Below are positions 63,442 through 64,000 of a DNA stretch of 64,000 nt, piece by piece. The stretch spans positions 1 through 64,000 of the forward strand of contig NZ_MUGS01000015.1 in NCBI RefSeq assembly GCF_002222055.1, read 5' to 3'. Every line of letters starts with the position of its first letter. Position 1 is the stretch's first letter. The notes beneath the pieces are model-generated. The model was not told the origin of the DNA. It was given only the letters and a program-made list of their open reading frames with translations, and did no database searches. Source of the stretch: Flavobacterium araucananum. Lineage in GTDB: Bacteria; Bacteroidota; Bacteroidia; Flavobacteriales; Flavobacteriaceae. Both the position numbers and the translations under genes were made by a program.

Positions 63442-64000
63442 TTAAGTAGTTTCAAGAGATTTATAAAAGTCAAAATAGTTTTTTTGCATAACACTCAAAT
63501 CGTGATTTTTCTTGACTAATTTGAAAGAATTTGTTTTAATTTTTTCTTCTAAAATCGGGTCTTTAAGTATTTTTAAAACAGATTCAGAAAGAGATCCGGA
63601 GTCTTTTAAAGCTGCTAAAAAACCATTATTTCCGTTGGTAATAACTTCTGGAATTCCTCCTGCTTCAGTTGCGACAACAGGTATTTTGCAGGCAAATGCT
63701 TCATATACTGTAAGCGGAAGTCCTTCGGTAATTGAAGTAAGCAGGAAAACATCAAATTCAGGAAGTAAATCTTCTACATTTTCTCTAAAGCCCGCAAAAA
63801 ACAGATCTTTTTCCAGATCATTGCTTTTGGCATAATCGATAAGTTCTTTTTTTAATGGACCATCTCCAATAATAACAAACTTAATGGGATGAGCAGTGTT
63901 ATTTTGTGCTTTTATTCTCTTTACGGTATCGATAAAAGTATAAAGATCTTTTTGGTTTGTTAAACCGGCTATATTTCCAATTATTCTGGTGTCAGGAGCA
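63442..64000 (-). CDS. Glycosyltransferase family 4, partial (N-terminus beyond window)
   Basis: Read on the minus strand from the right edge to a stop at 63442-63444. Only the C-terminal ~185 residues are present. They contain VYEAFACKIPVVATEAGGIPEV, the donor-binding end of GT4 enzymes, and end NYFDFYKSLETT. It is convergent with the deacetylase gene. The start and the full length lie outside the window. Confidence 0.8.
   Translation of the reverse strand, partial: APDTRIIGNIAGLTNQKDLYTFIDTVKRIKAQNNTAHPIKFVIIGDGPLKKELIDYAKSNDLEKDLFFAGFRENVEDLLPEFDVFLLTSITEGLPLTVYEAFACKIPVVATEAGGIPEVITNGNNGFLAALKDSGSLSESVLKILKDPILEEKIKTNSFKLVKKNHDLSVMQKNYFDFYKSLETT

Noticed and set aside
63512..63835. 107-residue plus-strand ORF at the right end
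   Set aside because: It is the antisense shadow of the partial GT4 gene, whose minus-strand frame shows the conserved donor-binding motif.
1..64000. CRISPR arrays, rRNA and tRNA genes
   Set aside because: No regular spaced repeats of ~25-40 bp and no tRNA- or rRNA-like stretches were noticed on either strand by eye; a covariance-model scan could still find a short RNA gene.

Overview
The window looks like a chromosomal segment of a Flavobacterium-type bacterium (Bacteroidota). The DNA is AT-rich. Several starts are preceded by the Bacteroidota promoter element TAnnTTTG. Typical flavobacterial families are present (DUF6048, DUF6452, DUF6095-like). The secretion locus has the Bacteroidota-specific type VI (subtype iii) layout. 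No rRNA, tRNA or CRISPR array was recognised.

Layout. 1-4110: housekeeping genes (YihY/BrkB membrane protein, FMN reductase, secreted transglutaminase-like protein, nicotinate phosphoribosyltransferase). 4273-9982: topoisomerase IV genes parE and parC, separated by a DUF1016-type PDDEXK nuclease gene. 10192-33442: a type VI secretion locus. Sheath genes tssC/tssB are divergent from tssE, tssF and tssH. A PAAR-like/metalloprotease effector with a lipoprotein partner follows, then tssG, tssN, tssK, tssO, two further membrane proteins (TssP/TssQ slots), tssR, an unknown protein, hcp (tssD), a small membrane protein, a GH73 peptidoglycan hydrolase with an overlapping lipoprotein gene, vgrG and a 449-aa putative adaptor. 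33445-39202: a 1396-residue PAAR/Rhs toxin with its candidate immunity gene, then a silent second Rhs toxin tip with an Imm22-like immunity gene. The two are joined by an in-frame ~70-bp direct repeat and each ends in a near-identical terminator. 39300-39870: a short GC-rich palindromic patch and an integrase C-terminal relic. 39869-60326: core genes (exonuclease plus cNMP/CBS/DUF294 regulator, MurQ, ZIP transporter, RlmL- and RlmD-like methyltransferases, histidine kinase, CysM/serine acetyltransferase, Smr protein, cysteine desulfurase, TsaC/Sua5). 60398-64000: start of a glycan-synthesis cluster (three glycosyltransferase-like genes and a polysaccharide deacetylase), cut by the window edge.

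How it works together. The TssB/C sheath and Hcp tube would assemble on a TssE/F/G/K baseplate anchored by the TssN-R membrane set, which replaces the TssJ/L/M complex of Proteobacteria. TssH would recycle the sheath. VgrG carries the PAAR-like or Rhs spike. At least three cargo modules are visible: a zinc-protease-like effector, a cell-wall hydrolase and an Rhs C-terminal toxin. Each has an adjacent candidate immunity gene. Two of these partners are lipoproteins, as expected for protection in the periplasm; the Rhs partner is a cytoplasmic-type protein. The orphan tip gives a ready substrate for swapping the Rhs toxin by homologous recombination.
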